In this document: one piece after another, positions 1 to 8,000 of the stretch
How positions within the stretch are numbered: position 1 is the stretch's first letter
Layout of the letters: every line of letters begins with the position of its first letter
Assembly: GCF_021504595.1 (NCBI RefSeq)
Contig: NZ_JACSGT010000001.1
Location: 1,240,001-1,304,000, forward strand
DNA length: 64,000 nt
Direction: 5' to 3'
Origin: Chryseobacterium indicum
Lineage (GTDB): Bacteria > Bacteroidota > Bacteroidia > Flavobacteriales > Weeksellaceae
Position numbers and translations under genes: made by a program
The notes under the pieces: model-generated
The model's database searches: none
Told to the model about the DNA's origin: nothing
The model's input: only the letters and a program-made list of their open reading frames with translations

Positions 1-183
1 TTTTTGGGATTTTATTTTAAGTAGTTTTTCATATAAATCCGTCCAATATTGATTGAGTTTTTTGTCTAATTTTGAAAAACCTTTGTTTTCGTGTTCGTAT
101 CTTTTGTATCTTCTAGTTATTTGAATTGCTTCATTGAGATTAGTAATTTCAATTGTACACCCATTTAAGTCTTTAATTTTCAT
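1..183 (-). CDS. Hypothetical mobile-element protein, partial (C-terminus outside window)
   Basis: An open frame of 61 codons starts with ATG at 183 and runs off the left edge. The visible part is MKIKDLNGCTIEITNLNEAI, followed by a basic stretch and a W-T-D-L-Y-E-K-L segment at about residues 49-56. I recall small proteins with this start and this WTDLYEKLL ending from Bacteroidota conjugative or mobilisable elements, without a known function. It is the last visible gene of the minus-strand block, 31 bp after the Api92-like gene. The identification rests on memory of the pattern only. Confidence 0.6.
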   Translation of the reverse strand, partial: MKIKDLNGCTIEITNLNEAIQITRRYKRYEHENKGFSKLDKKLNQYWTDLYEKLLKIKSQK

Positions 184-214
184 AATTTATAGTTTGTAAT
201 TTTTACTGTTTTTA

Positions 215-706
215 TCATACTAAAATTTGACTTTGAATTTTTTTAATTTTCCTTTTCAGTAAGATTTCTAAAATTTCATAATCACTTTCGTAGTTTTCTT
301 CCTCAAAAGAGTAAGTGTCTGTCTCTTCGTGATAATCATATTGTTCAAAGTCTTCCTCTTCTAAATAGATTTCCGTGAGTTCGTTGTTTGAATAGACTGC
401 AACACCATAGATTTGATTGCCTATTTCTTCATAATTGTAAATAAAATCTACTTTATAATGTTCGGCTATCTGTAATAAAATTTCGGTATTGGGAGACCAT
501 CTTGTTTGGTAATTGAAAATACAGTCTCCATCTTCCAACAAAATATCAAAAAAATAACCTCTTTTTTTATCCGAAACAAATTCGGGAAGTTGTCCGCAGT
601 TTTCTTTGTTTTCAAGGATTTGCATTTTTCTAAACTCTAATTTCACTTGTTCTATTGCTGTTTCGTTGCCCTCGAAAGCAACCGAATTGCTACACCAATT
701 TGCCAT
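215..706 (-). CDS. Api92-like / DUF1281-type small protein
   Basis: A 163-aa protein beginning MANWCSNSVAFEGNE, which is the typical start of the ferredoxin-like 'Api92-like' domain (DUF1281 group) found in phage and mobile-element accessory genes. A Trp- and aromatic-rich middle (YQTRWSPNTEIL) fits the same family. The C-terminal third is very acidic (YLEEEDFEQYDYHEETDTYSF segment) before a short basic tail. Its start overlaps the end of the upstream 81-aa gene by 17 bp, suggesting translational coupling. The biochemical role of the family is unknown. Family assignment is from motif recall. Confidence 0.7.
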   Translation of the reverse strand: MANWCSNSVAFEGNETAIEQVKLEFRKMQILENKENCGQLPEFVSDKKRGYFFDILLEDGDCIFNYQTRWSPNTEILLQIAEHYKVDFIYNYEEIGNQIYGVAVYSNNELTEIYLEEEDFEQYDYHEETDTYSFEEENYESDYEILEILLKRKIKKIQSQILV

Positions 707-935
707 AATTTCTAATTTTTAAAGGTTCTGTTTGTTCGTAAATGTATGTTCCGCTTGTTTTGAATGGCTCTTTTCCCTCTGTCAATCGGATTTCCGAATT
801 GAATATTTTGGAAAGATTTCTTGCATAGCGTATTGCAGTAGTCCTATCGCAATGGGTTTGATAATACACCTCAATATCTTCCCATTCTCTTTTATCGTTT
901 CGGTGTCTTAACTGAAAATTAAATTGTGCTTCCAT
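690..935 (-). CDS. Hypothetical mobile-element protein (81 aa)
   Basis: A short basic protein starting MEAQFNFQLRHRNDKREWED. It has no signal peptide or membrane segment. The middle resembles a compact alpha/beta fold with a TAIRYARNLSKIF helix. It sits 18 bp after ssb and overlaps the following Api92-like gene by 17 bp, so the three genes are probably one transcript. I do not recognise a family. Support comes from the tight spacing and the coding-like composition. Confidence 0.6.
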   Translation of the reverse strand: MEAQFNFQLRHRNDKREWEDIEVYYQTHCDRTTAIRYARNLSKIFNSEIRLTEGKEPFKTSGTYIYEQTEPLKIRNYGKLV

Positions 936-953
936 AATTTTTTTAAGATTGAA

Positions 954-1358
954 TTAAAATGGTAAATCATCATCAGTTTCATCTGAAAAAGGATTGCTAT
1001 TGTTGTTTTGTGGGTTTGCAATCGGTTCTTTGTTGAATTCAGATTTTTGCTTTCCACCGTGCAATTTGATGTTTGAAGTATGGAAGTTCAGTCCAGACTT
1101 TATTTCTCCATCTTTTCCTATCCAAGCACTACTGCTTATCCTGCCTGATAATTCCACCAAAGTACCTTTGGTAAGATATTCTGCTATTTTGGCATTTATC
1201 CAATAAGAGCAATTGTAATAGGTAGTTTGCTCTTTGCGTTCGCCTTGTTTGGTTTTGTAGCTGTCATTAATGGCTACTGAAAAGTTCACGACTTTTTTGT
1301 CATTTTTTAGGGTGTTGATTTTTGCGTTTTGAGTAATTCTACCTACGATAGTGTTCAT
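954..1358 (-). CDS. ssb: Single-stranded DNA-binding protein
   Basis: A 134-aa SSB with an N-terminal OB fold (residues about 1-105) containing the NFSVAIND strand and a Y-Y-N-C-S-Y-W segment typical of Bacteroidota SSBs. A glycine- and asparagine-rich linker leads to the acidic C-terminal tip DETDDDLPF, the family's docking peptide for partner proteins. It is somewhat shorter than many chromosomal SSBs. Its place in a replication module suggests it protects single strands of the element during replication or transfer, which is an inference. First gene after a 560-bp noncoding segment that probably holds its promoter. Confidence 0.93.
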   Translation of the reverse strand: MNTIVGRITQNAKINTLKNDKKVVNFSVAINDSYKTKQGERKEQTTYYNCSYWINAKIAEYLTKGTLVELSGRISSSAWIGKDGEIKSGLNFHTSNIKLHGGKQKSEFNKEPIANPQNNNSNPFSDETDDDLPF

Positions 1359-1919
1359 AATGTTTCGATTTAATTTGTTAATTTTTTAGTTGATTTTTGT
1401 CTGCTATGGGTTGAAGTTTTCGAGTGAATTGATTTGGTATCGAGGACACTCGGCTTTTTTCTTTTTTTATTTAAGTTTTGAAAAACAGTTTTATTCGTTG
1501 TTTTTTTGATTTTTCTAATGATGTTAAAGAGCTACTGCTATTGAATTGATTCGTACAACTGAGGTTCCGGCTTTTTCTTTGCCGATGATTATTGGACAGC
1601 ATCAGGCACACAAAACCCGATTCAATTCCCATAATTGCTTACAAGTTTTGAATAGGGCTCGAAATTTTTTTGTCCGAAGGATTTAGGAGTGTCTGGAAAA
1701 ATTATTGGAACTTGTGGAAAGAATTTTTGGAGAAACCCAAAAAGATTTTTTTGAGTGAGTGATGCTGTCCTACATTTGCAAATGTAAAAGCCAAACCGCA
1801 GTTGGGATTGATTATATAGTGATATTTGACATAGGAAAAATTAAAAAACATTAAAATTATAGGGTTTTCTTTGATTGAATTATTTATAATGTCTTAAAAT
1901 GTTTATAAGTAAAGATATC
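1359..1919. other. Long noncoding segment between ssb and primase genes
   Basis: About 560 bp without a credible ORF inside an otherwise densely packed gene block. It contains an 11-bp inverted repeat pair (GGACAGCATCA at 1594-1604 and TGATGCTGTCC at 1760-1770), a perfect 16-bp palindrome at 1771-1786, and two related AT-rich stretches, each ending in a CGGCTTTTT-type run (near 1417-1465 and 1540-1583). It may hold a promoter region for ssb, a transfer origin or a structured RNA; the sequence does not decide which. Confidence 0.5.
1771..1786. promoter_or_regulatory. Palindromic TACATTTG element (possible symmetric -7 box)
   Basis: TACATTTGCAAATGTA is a perfect palindrome in which each half is a match to the Bacteroidota -7 consensus TAnnTTTG, so both strands carry one. 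On the minus strand it would direct transcription towards ssb through the 5' segment. No clear TTG at -33 is visible in either direction. It could equally be a repressor site. Confidence 0.4.
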
Positions 1920-2768
1920 TTATAAGTCTTCTTTTGAGCAAAACCACTCATTCAAATCTTTGAAGCCACGATAAATCAGCGAACAATCTTCCACATTTTC
2001 ATATTTCTTTAGGATAGCCTTTTTGGTAGCATTCCCGTTTTTATCATTATCCAAAAAAAGCGAAATTTTATCATACTTTTTCAACGTTTCCTCAACTTTA
2101 AAAAGCATCGCCGTAGAATTGAGAATTAAATAATCTGAATTAGAATTTCCTTTCTTTTCCAAATTTTTATAAGTCAAATAATCAAAAAAGCCTTCAAAAA
2201 TTATGATTTCATTAGAAACATTCAACTCATTTTTTATCAAAGTCACATCTTTTTTGCCTAAACATATTTTCGAATATTTATTTCGGATTTCAACGCCTCT
2301 AGAATTGTTGAAAAATCCAATTCCAAAATATTTTTTACCGTTCAATTCATATTCAATTTCTTTCACCAAATCTTTTTGCCCATAAACTTTTCGGAATTTT
2401 AAATACTGAGTTAATGCAGGATGCTGAATTTCACAGACATTGAGAATTTTATACTCTTTTTTTTGTTTTGTCTTTTCATTTTGAAATTCATTTTGTACAG
2501 AAAAATCAAATTTCACCAAATATTTCAACGCTTCAGAAACAGAACATTGATTCATCTGTTGAACAATTGAGATCACGTCATAACTTTTTCCCGTTCCAAA
2601 ATCAAACGCTTTGTTTTTGACAAAATCAACCAACAAACTTGGGATTTTTTCCTCTCTGTCGAGCGCAAAATAAAAAGCCGTTTTCCTGTTTTCTTTCACA
2701 GGAAAAAGGTTGAATGATTCTAAAACCGTTCTTATATTTATTTTTTCTTTTACTTCTTCACAATTCAT
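1920..2768 (-). CDS. TOPRIM-domain primase-like protein
   Basis: A 282-aa protein with an N-terminal region similar in layout to DnaG-type primases (KIPSLLVD and DFGTGKSYDVISIVQ segments, residues about 42-71) and a C-terminal TOPRIM domain. The TOPRIM glutamate is in IIIFEGFFDYL (E192) and the DxD in LFLDNDKNG (D240, D242). The zinc-binding CHC2 cysteines and histidine of DnaG are absent, and only scattered cysteines remain. This short type is common on Bacteroidota mobile elements and is thought to prime their replication. It lies directly beside the iteron origin, which supports that role. Confidence 0.85.
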   Translation of the reverse strand: MNCEEVKEKINIRTVLESFNLFPVKENRKTAFYFALDREEKIPSLLVDFVKNKAFDFGTGKSYDVISIVQQMNQCSVSEALKYLVKFDFSVQNEFQNEKTKQKKEYKILNVCEIQHPALTQYLKFRKVYGQKDLVKEIEYELNGKKYFGIGFFNNSRGVEIRNKYSKICLGKKDVTLIKNELNVSNEIIIFEGFFDYLTYKNLEKKGNSNSDYLILNSTAMLFKVEETLKKYDKISLFLDNDKNGNATKKAILKKYENVEDCSLIYRGFKDLNEWFCSKEDL

Positions 2769-2795
2769 TTTTTTTCTTTTTTAAAGCAAATTTTT

Positions 2796-3190
2796 TTATC
2801 CACATTTTCCTTTTTAATAAAAAAAGACTTTTTAATTACTTTTATAATACTTTTAATGAAGCACTGTATCGACTTATAGAAAAGGGTTTGAACCACTTTT
2901 TCGGTGAGTGCAATTCCGAATTGGAAATGAGCGGAAATCCGAATTTCAGATGAGTGGAATTCCGAAAAAACTCCTATTTTGGAATGAGCGGAATTCCGAA
3001 TTGGATTTTATATTTCTCTTCAATTTTTCGCTTTATCCACAAAACCATAGGGTTATCAACGATTTTGTCGTTTTCTAAAATATCCGAATGAGCGGAAATC
3101 CGAATACATCATGAGAAAGAATAAAATTTTAACATTTCATTAACTTTTACTACCGCAATTCCGAATTGCGAATGAGCGGAATTCCGAATT
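2796..3190. other. Replication origin: iterons plus DnaA boxes
   Basis: The gap between the rep and primase genes holds repeated copies of ATGAGCGGAATTCCGAATT and variants, two perfect DnaA boxes (TTATCCACA at 2796-2804 and 3033-3041), a near-match (TTATCAACG at 3053-3061) and AT-rich flanks. Iterons, DnaA boxes and an adjacent Rep_3-like initiator are the classic layout of a theta-replicating plasmid origin. Confidence 0.8.
2903..3190 (+). repeat. Iteron array (consensus ATGAGCGGAATTCCGAATT)
   Basis: Copies start near 2903 (variant GTGAGTGCAATTCCGAATT), 2927 (GGAAATCC variant), 2950 (GAGTGG variant), 2984 (perfect), 3088 (GGAAATCC variant), 3155 (half copy GCAATTCCGAATT) and 3172 (perfect). 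The last copy abuts the rep stop codon at 3190-3192. Each core GGAATTCC is itself palindromic. Spacing is irregular, with a cluster of four, then a gap containing DnaA boxes, then three more. Confidence 0.85.
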
Positions 3191-4287
3191 CACACAATGA
3201 TTGGATATCCATTTGGTAATAGTTCTCCCATTTTTGTACTTCTATAAATCTGTTTCATATGTTCTTGAATCTCATTCAGAAATTGTTGACCTTGGTAGTT
3301 CGTTGATTTAATTTTTTTCAATCTACAGTTTCGCACATATTCTTTAAAGGATTTTTCTATCAATTCCCTTGTTTGCGAAATGTTTCTGTATTGATGAAAA
3401 AACTGAATCATTTCATGCTCTTTTAGTCCGTATCTTTTCTTAAAATACCCTAATCTTTCATTTATTTTTAATGATTTCTGATTATTTTCGGTCATTACTT
3501 TATCAGAAATGACTTTAGTTAAAATTGGAATGATATATATTTGATCCGCTTTGTATCTGTAATTGAAAGACAATATGTTGAATTTATCCAAACTGATTTT
3601 TGCTGGTTTTAGAAATTTAAAACAAAAATCATTAGCGTTTTTGTAATTCAATCCGAACTTTTTATTGAGTGTTGACAATTTCAAAACCGTTCCGTTTTCA
3701 GGTAATTTTGAAAGCCAAATCGCAAAAATAATATGCTTGTTGTTTCGTACATTGTACACCAAATTATACAAAACATAGTTGTATTCGGGAATTACCAATA
3801 GTTTTTTGAGCCAATAACTGCTGACTAAAAATGTGGTATAACCTCTTTTATCGTAACTAGGTGTAGAAATCAATCCGCCGAAAGTTTTAATTTCTTTTCC
3901 TTTGGAATTAACAGATTTGTACCAACCCATTTTGAATTTGGCAAGAAACTCATAAGCATCTATCACTTGTTTTGTACATCCGCTTGGAGAAATTTTACTG
4001 TTTTTAATTTTGATGGATGCAAAAATGTTGTTATCGGTTTCAAATTCTTCATCGAAAAGAGAAAGTTGTTTCGGACGGTCTTGTGGTCGAAACTGTTCGT
4101 TACCGATAATGGAAATTAGATTAAAAATTACACGAAGTGCATTAATCGGAATATCCGCAGCTTCGGAATCATCAAAAATAAAATCGTCCACAAAATGGTT
4201 TCCCAATCGTATTCTGTCGGGAATTGCATCGTTTTTATTTTCAAATATTTTACGGATATGCCGTAAATCTTTTTCCGAAACAGCCAT
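3190..4287 (-). CDS. Replication initiator protein, Rep_3-like
   Basis: A 365-aa basic protein. Its second half has the layout of a winged-helix replication initiator (IFAIWLSKLPENGTVLKLST, then LNKKFGLNYKNANDFCFKFL, residues about 190-235) and ends in a basic tail. Proteins of this group bind iterons next to their gene, and here seven iteron copies start exactly at its 3' end. The N-terminal part (residues 1-100) is less typical and carries an acidic loop. Gene order rep, origin, primase supports the role. The family call is from pattern recognition, so a more divergent initiator family is possible. Confidence 0.75.
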   Translation of the reverse strand: MAVSEKDLRHIRKIFENKNDAIPDRIRLGNHFVDDFIFDDSEAADIPINALRVIFNLISIIGNEQFRPQDRPKQLSLFDEEFETDNNIFASIKIKNSKISPSGCTKQVIDAYEFLAKFKMGWYKSVNSKGKEIKTFGGLISTPSYDKRGYTTFLVSSYWLKKLLVIPEYNYVLYNLVYNVRNNKHIIFAIWLSKLPENGTVLKLSTLNKKFGLNYKNANDFCFKFLKPAKISLDKFNILSFNYRYKADQIYIIPILTKVISDKVMTENNQKSLKINERLGYFKKRYGLKEHEMIQFFHQYRNISQTRELIEKSFKEYVRNCRLKKIKSTNYQGQQFLNEIQEHMKQIYRSTKMGELLPNGYPIIV

Positions 4288-4330
4288 ATTTGATTTCGTT
4301 TTTGATGTTTATATTTAAATGGTTTTTACT

Positions 4331-5101
4331 TTAAGATTCAGGGCGTTTTATATTTGGAATGTCTTGCAACGAAAGGGAATTTTTCTCACTTTTATTTATC
4401 AAATAAGGCAAAGTACTTTTTAGTGTTGATTTCCAATTGCTGATGGGGCGATTAGAGGTGTTTTTCCAGCCATTATTTTTCCAATTTACATATTTTTCGC
4501 TGATGCTTAAATCCAATTCAGGTTCATAGCCTTCCAATGATTTTGCGTATTCTATAAACTCATCCAAAGAAGGAATTTTGGAATTTTTGAGATTTTGTAG
4601 CACCTGTTCTTGACTTTGTTCTTTTTCCGATTCTATCTTTTTCTTTTGTTTTGGAAATATTTCTGAAGTTGGTTTTACATCATTATCAATTTCAATTTCT
4701 GACACAAAATCAATTATACTTTGAGCCGATAAAATATTTTCAGGGATTTCTAAAACATTAGGCTTTTGAGATTTTTTAGCTTTTGTACCTTCTGTTTTGT
4801 ATAATTTTTCATATTCAATTTCAAAAGAATAATTCAATACCAATCGGTAATGACAAGGAAGTCCATTTTTAGATTGAAACTGAATTAAACCTAATCTTTT
4901 GAGTTTTTCTTTTGTTGACTTTATCGTTTTTCTGGTTAATCCCAATTCTTTTCCCAATTCAACATCAGAAATTTTGAAATCATAACGCTCATTCTCATAG
5001 CCAATTTTGAGCAGATAGAAATACAGTGAAATTTCTGTAGGACTAACTTTTGCTTTCTTATTAAAATCCCAAAACCTCTGTATCAATTCAAGGTAATACA
5101 T
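4331..5101 (-). CDS. Winged-helix replication accessory protein
   Basis: A 256-aa protein taken from the ATG at 5101 (MYYLELIQRFW), because this start clears the stop codon of the upstream gene; an in-frame ATG at 5143 would overlap it by 41 bp. Residues about 15-85 form a winged helix (SPTEISLYFYLLKI, then LGKELGLTRKTIKSTKEKL as recognition helix). A low-complexity charged linker follows, then a C-terminal motif SEKYVNWKNNGWKNTSNRPI and NWKSTLKSTLPYL, seen in phage- and plasmid-type replication proteins that load helicase. It probably assists the neighbouring initiator; function is inferred. Confidence 0.75.
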   Translation of the reverse strand: MYYLELIQRFWDFNKKAKVSPTEISLYFYLLKIGYENERYDFKISDVELGKELGLTRKTIKSTKEKLKRLGLIQFQSKNGLPCHYRLVLNYSFEIEYEKLYKTEGTKAKKSQKPNVLEIPENILSAQSIIDFVSEIEIDNDVKPTSEIFPKQKKKIESEKEQSQEQVLQNLKNSKIPSLDEFIEYAKSLEGYEPELDLSISEKYVNWKNNGWKNTSNRPISNWKSTLKSTLPYLINKSEKNSLSLQDIPNIKRPES

Positions 5102-5102
5102 C

Positions 5103-5354
5103 TTATTTTTTGGCAAAAAGCTGTAATGCTTTTTCTTTATCAATGATTATGATATTTCTATTTTGAATAATGGCTTCATCCAATATTCCAGAAGATTTTA
5201 TTTCGGAGGCTTTAGAAACAGAGCAACCAAGGATTTTTGCCAAACCTTTAAGCCCGTATTCATATTTGCTTTCAGAGTTTATTTTTTTTGAAATTTCCAA
5301 AAATTCTTCAACGGTTAAATTGCAAATCGGTGTTTGTGGATTTATATTTTTCAT
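5103..5354 (-). CDS. DUF3853-like small HTH protein
   Basis: An 83-aa protein with the arrangement of DUF3853: an N-terminal CNLTVEEFLEI segment, a central helix-turn-helix (GLKGLAKILGCSVSKASEIKSSG) and a C-terminal IIIIDKEKALQLFAKK strand-helix. The family occurs beside excisionase-like genes on Bacteroidota integrative elements and is presumed to bind DNA, as a regulator or recombination accessory factor. Two bases separate its stop codon from the chosen ATG of the next gene. Gene-level confidence is high, function unproven. Confidence 0.82.
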   Translation of the reverse strand: MKNINPQTPICNLTVEEFLEISKKINSESKYEYGLKGLAKILGCSVSKASEIKSSGILDEAIIQNRNIIIIDKEKALQLFAKK

Positions 5355-5391
5355 AGAATTGATAATATAATAGGAAGGATAATCTTTTTAA

Positions 5392-5676
5392 TTACCATTT
5401 TTTAGAGAAGGATTTATTATAGTATTCATCCATCGTTTTTTCCACATCTGAAAGCTTGTAATAAATTTTGTTTCCCACTTGCGAAAAAGATATTTTGCCT
5501 TCATCACGCCAGGTTTGTGCAGTTCTCCGTGAAATTTTCAGCATTTTGATAAATTCTTCATTATCTAAAAATACTTCCTGCTTTGGTAAATTTGTTAAGT
5601 TGATTTTGTGGTGAATGTCATTGATTTTTGACATTAAAGCATCGAATTGCTCTTTTGAGAAAATAATTGCCTCCAT
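5392..5676 (-). CDS. Excisionase-family helix-turn-helix protein
   Basis: A 94-aa protein whose second half (residues about 40-88) is a MerR/excisionase-type winged helix: NEEFIKMLKISRRTAQTWRDEG, then KISFSQVGNKIYYKLSDVEKTM. The N-terminal part is amphipathic. Such proteins accompany tyrosine recombinases in Bacteroidota elements and either direct excision or regulate. It is separated from the upstream unknown gene by a terminator-like hairpin at 5721-5760, so it likely has its own promoter and heads the replication-gene operon. Confidence 0.85.
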   Translation of the reverse strand: MEAIIFSKEQFDALMSKINDIHHKINLTNLPKQEVFLDNEEFIKMLKISRRTAQTWRDEGKISFSQVGNKIYYKLSDVEKTMDEYYNKSFSKKW

Positions 5677-5720
5677 ACTTTCTTATATTTTATTAATTAT
5701 GGAGCAAAATTGAGCAAACA

Positions 5721-5760
5721 AAAAAAGTCCCGAAGTCCCGAAACGGTCTCTCCGAGACTT
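5721..5760 (-). terminator. Terminator between 302-aa gene and excisionase-like gene
   Basis: Read on the minus strand, AGTCTCGGA pairs with TTCGGGACT through nine positions (two G-T pairs) around an 8-nt loop. A second CGGGACT copy and a run of seven T follow. The tandem CGGGACTT copies are unusual and may offer an alternative pairing. Confidence 0.6.
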
Positions 5761-5766
5761 GTTTTT

Positions 5767-6675
5767 TTAGATTAATTTATTAACATCAATACGTTTGTGA
5801 AACTTGGGTCTTTTATCATATTTAGAGGGGCGTAAAATCGTTTCAACAGTTGCTGTGCTGATTTCGTGCCCATCTTTATCTACGAAATTATTACAAATTA
5901 ATGCCACAAAATCATTGGTATTGGCATCCAAAAATGGTTTGCCTTCAATAAATAGTTCTCGGTTCAGTTGAAAAAACACATCCACAAGTTGATTAAGGTT
6001 GCTGTTGATTTTAATTTTGTTTTCTAGTGTGGGTCTCTGTATATAATTAGTCTTCTTCTTTGTAAGTTGTTCTTCCAATTTTCTTACTTCAATGAGACGT
6101 TCAATCTCATTAGTGCATTGTTCATCAAATGGGGGAAGATTTTTGTTTACAAAATCAATGACAGATTGTTGATAATCAAATTTTTGATTGGTTAGATAAA
6201 CTATTTTCTCTTCAAAAATAATTATTCGGTCAAGTTCCTCTTTCACTTCTTTAAAACTAAAGTATCTTTCTTCACTTTCTGCGTTAATTTGCTTCTTATT
6301 TAGTCTCTGCGGACTTTCTTGAGATTCTTCACAATTTAAATTGAGCCTTTTCAATTCGATACAGGTTTGAAATTTAATATGTCTGCTCTCATTATTTCCT
6401 TTGTGAAAGAGTTTTTCATTGACAACAATGAGCTTTTCAAATTTATTTAGCCAGTCAATTGAATCTTTAGCAATACTACAATGATGGCTAATAAAATTTT
6501 GAATTTGAGAATAGTGCAATTGAAAGATTTTATTTATAAGTGCTTGGCAATAAGACTGTAAATTTTCTTCCGTGTCTTTTTCTATATCAAATAAATGGTT
6601 AAAAGCATCTGTAACCTTTACAGACGTAAATTCCACGAAAGGAACTGTTTCCAAAAGAGGATAATGTGAAATCAT
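5767..6675 (-). CDS. Unknown mobile-element protein (302 aa)
   Basis: I do not recognise a family with confidence. The protein is largely helical and charged, with no signal peptide or membrane segment. A long helix-rich middle (about residues 100-200) includes EEKIVYLTNQKFDYQQSVIDF. The C-terminus ends with TATVETILRPSKYDKRPKFH and a short basic tail. I recall similar 'ILRPSK..KRP' endings on Bacteroidota element proteins encoded between the integrase and excisionase genes. That fixed position suggests a role in recombination control, but nothing in the sequence proves it. Confidence 0.7.
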   Translation of the reverse strand: MISHYPLLETVPFVEFTSVKVTDAFNHLFDIEKDTEENLQSYCQALINKIFQLHYSQIQNFISHHCSIAKDSIDWLNKFEKLIVVNEKLFHKGNNESRHIKFQTCIELKRLNLNCEESQESPQRLNKKQINAESEERYFSFKEVKEELDRIIIFEEKIVYLTNQKFDYQQSVIDFVNKNLPPFDEQCTNEIERLIEVRKLEEQLTKKKTNYIQRPTLENKIKINSNLNQLVDVFFQLNRELFIEGKPFLDANTNDFVALICNNFVDKDGHEISTATVETILRPSKYDKRPKFHKRIDVNKLI

Positions 6676-6756
6676 AATAATTTTCTTTTAATCACCCCAA
6701 AATCTGTGCTTTTTAATTAAATTTAGATTCAAAATTTATTATTATGATTTTAGCAA

Positions 6757-7974
6757 TTAATATACAAACTTGTCCATTGAGGCATCCAATTCTGTATTGA
6801 TGACTTTTGCATAAATCTCAGTTACACGAATACTGGAATGATCCATAACTTTTGAAACGTGCTCTATACGCATCCCATTATTCAAGGCATTTGTAGCAAA
6901 AGTATGTCTACTCATATGAAAAGTAAGTTTACTGTTTAACTCTAATTTTTGTGATAAATCTGTAAACTCATTATTAATATTTTGCGAAATCCGTTGAATC
7001 TCTGAAATGGCATAATACTCGTTTTTCAAAAATTTCTCTTCATTTTTTACTAATGAAAAAACAAAACTTTCATCAGTACTGTTTTCGTTTTTGTATTTTT
7101 TGAGAACTTCCAAAGCAGGTTGTACAAGTCTGAAGCTATGTAAGTTCCCTGTTTTTCGGATAACTTTCGACAATTTGGAATCTTCAAAATTAATGTGTTT
7201 CCATTGCAAAGAAATCACATCGCCCATCCGAAGTCCACCTGCATAAATACAAAAAACAAACATATCTCGGAATTTTGCCATTAAGCTTCCTTCTCCCAAT
7301 TCTGCGTTTTTAAGTTGTTCAATTTCTTCTTTCTGGAGAAATTTTATTCTTGCAGAATCTTTTTTGGTCTTTATTTTATTGAAAGGATACAGATTTAGAG
7401 GTACCACGTCTTCTGCAATGGCATCATTGTAGAATTTCATCAAACTTCTTACATTGGTTTGTACTGTGTTGTTTTTGTTTTTTAAAGTAGAATAGCAATA
7501 GGTAATGTAATCATTCAGTAAGACGGTAGTAAGGTCTTCAAAATAAAATTCTTTTTCACCCACATATTTTTTGAATTTCTCTAAATGCGCTTGATATTTG
7601 CGTTGTGTTAAAATGGAAACGGAGCCTTTAATTTTTTCCAATCTTTTAAAGGCATAATCAAAAAACAAGGCAGACTCTTTGCCTTTAATTGATTCTTTGA
7701 GTTTCTTAGCAGAAACTGTTTCATTTTTCCTTGAAACGTCAACAATCTGCGCTTCTGCATCTGCAATAACTTGAGACAAATAGGCATTTAATCTCGCACT
7801 ATTCGGATGATTTTTCTTTACTTTTTGCTTTGCTTCGTCCCATTCTGAAGGCTTTAATTTCTGACCTGTCGTGAGAAATTTTGCTTTTCGGTCTTTAATA
7901 AGTCTAATGTAAAGTGGACAATGTCCTGTTTGGGATTCTTGTACTGTTCTCAGAACTAATTTCACTGATGCCAT
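6757..7974 (-). CDS. Tyrosine recombinase / integrase
   Basis: A 405-aa site-specific recombinase of the Bacteroidota element type. It has an arm-binding N-terminal domain (residues about 1-100, with the typical CPLYIRLIKDRKAKFLTTG strand pair), a SAM-like core-binding domain (about 104-200) and a catalytic domain. Catalytic residues visible are R249 (GGLRMGDV), K274 (RKTGN), H353 and R356 (HMSRHTFAT), H379 (MDHSS) and Y388 (TEIYAKV), so it appears intact. Being the last element gene before chromosomal genes, it should integrate and excise the element at a site near 8000-8100. Confidence 0.95.
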   Translation of the reverse strand: MASVKLVLRTVQESQTGHCPLYIRLIKDRKAKFLTTGQKLKPSEWDEAKQKVKKNHPNSARLNAYLSQVIADAEAQIVDVSRKNETVSAKKLKESIKGKESALFFDYAFKRLEKIKGSVSILTQRKYQAHLEKFKKYVGEKEFYFEDLTTVLLNDYITYCYSTLKNKNNTVQTNVRSLMKFYNDAIAEDVVPLNLYPFNKIKTKKDSARIKFLQKEEIEQLKNAELGEGSLMAKFRDMFVFCIYAGGLRMGDVISLQWKHINFEDSKLSKVIRKTGNLHSFRLVQPALEVLKKYKNENSTDESFVFSLVKNEEKFLKNEYYAISEIQRISQNINNEFTDLSQKLELNSKLTFHMSRHTFATNALNNGMRIEHVSKVMDHSSIRVTEIYAKVINTELDASMDKFVY

Positions 7975-8000
7975 AATGTTGTATATTTTTAGGTTTTATA

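Noticed and set aside
2714..2953. Plus-strand open frame of 79 codons over the origin region
   Set aside because: It overlaps the primase gene antisense and runs into the iterons; its composition (Phe/Leu runs) reflects AT-rich DNA, and no RBS or family match is visible.
2903..3190. Iteron cluster as a CRISPR array
   Set aside because: Repeat spacing is irregular, the repeats vary, and a replication initiator gene is adjacent.
1920..8000. A phage-defence or toxin-antitoxin cargo in the mobile element
   Set aside because: All visible element genes fit replication, recombination or unknown accessory roles; no toxin, nuclease or defence motif was recognised. The unknown 302-aa gene cannot be excluded but gives no positive sign.
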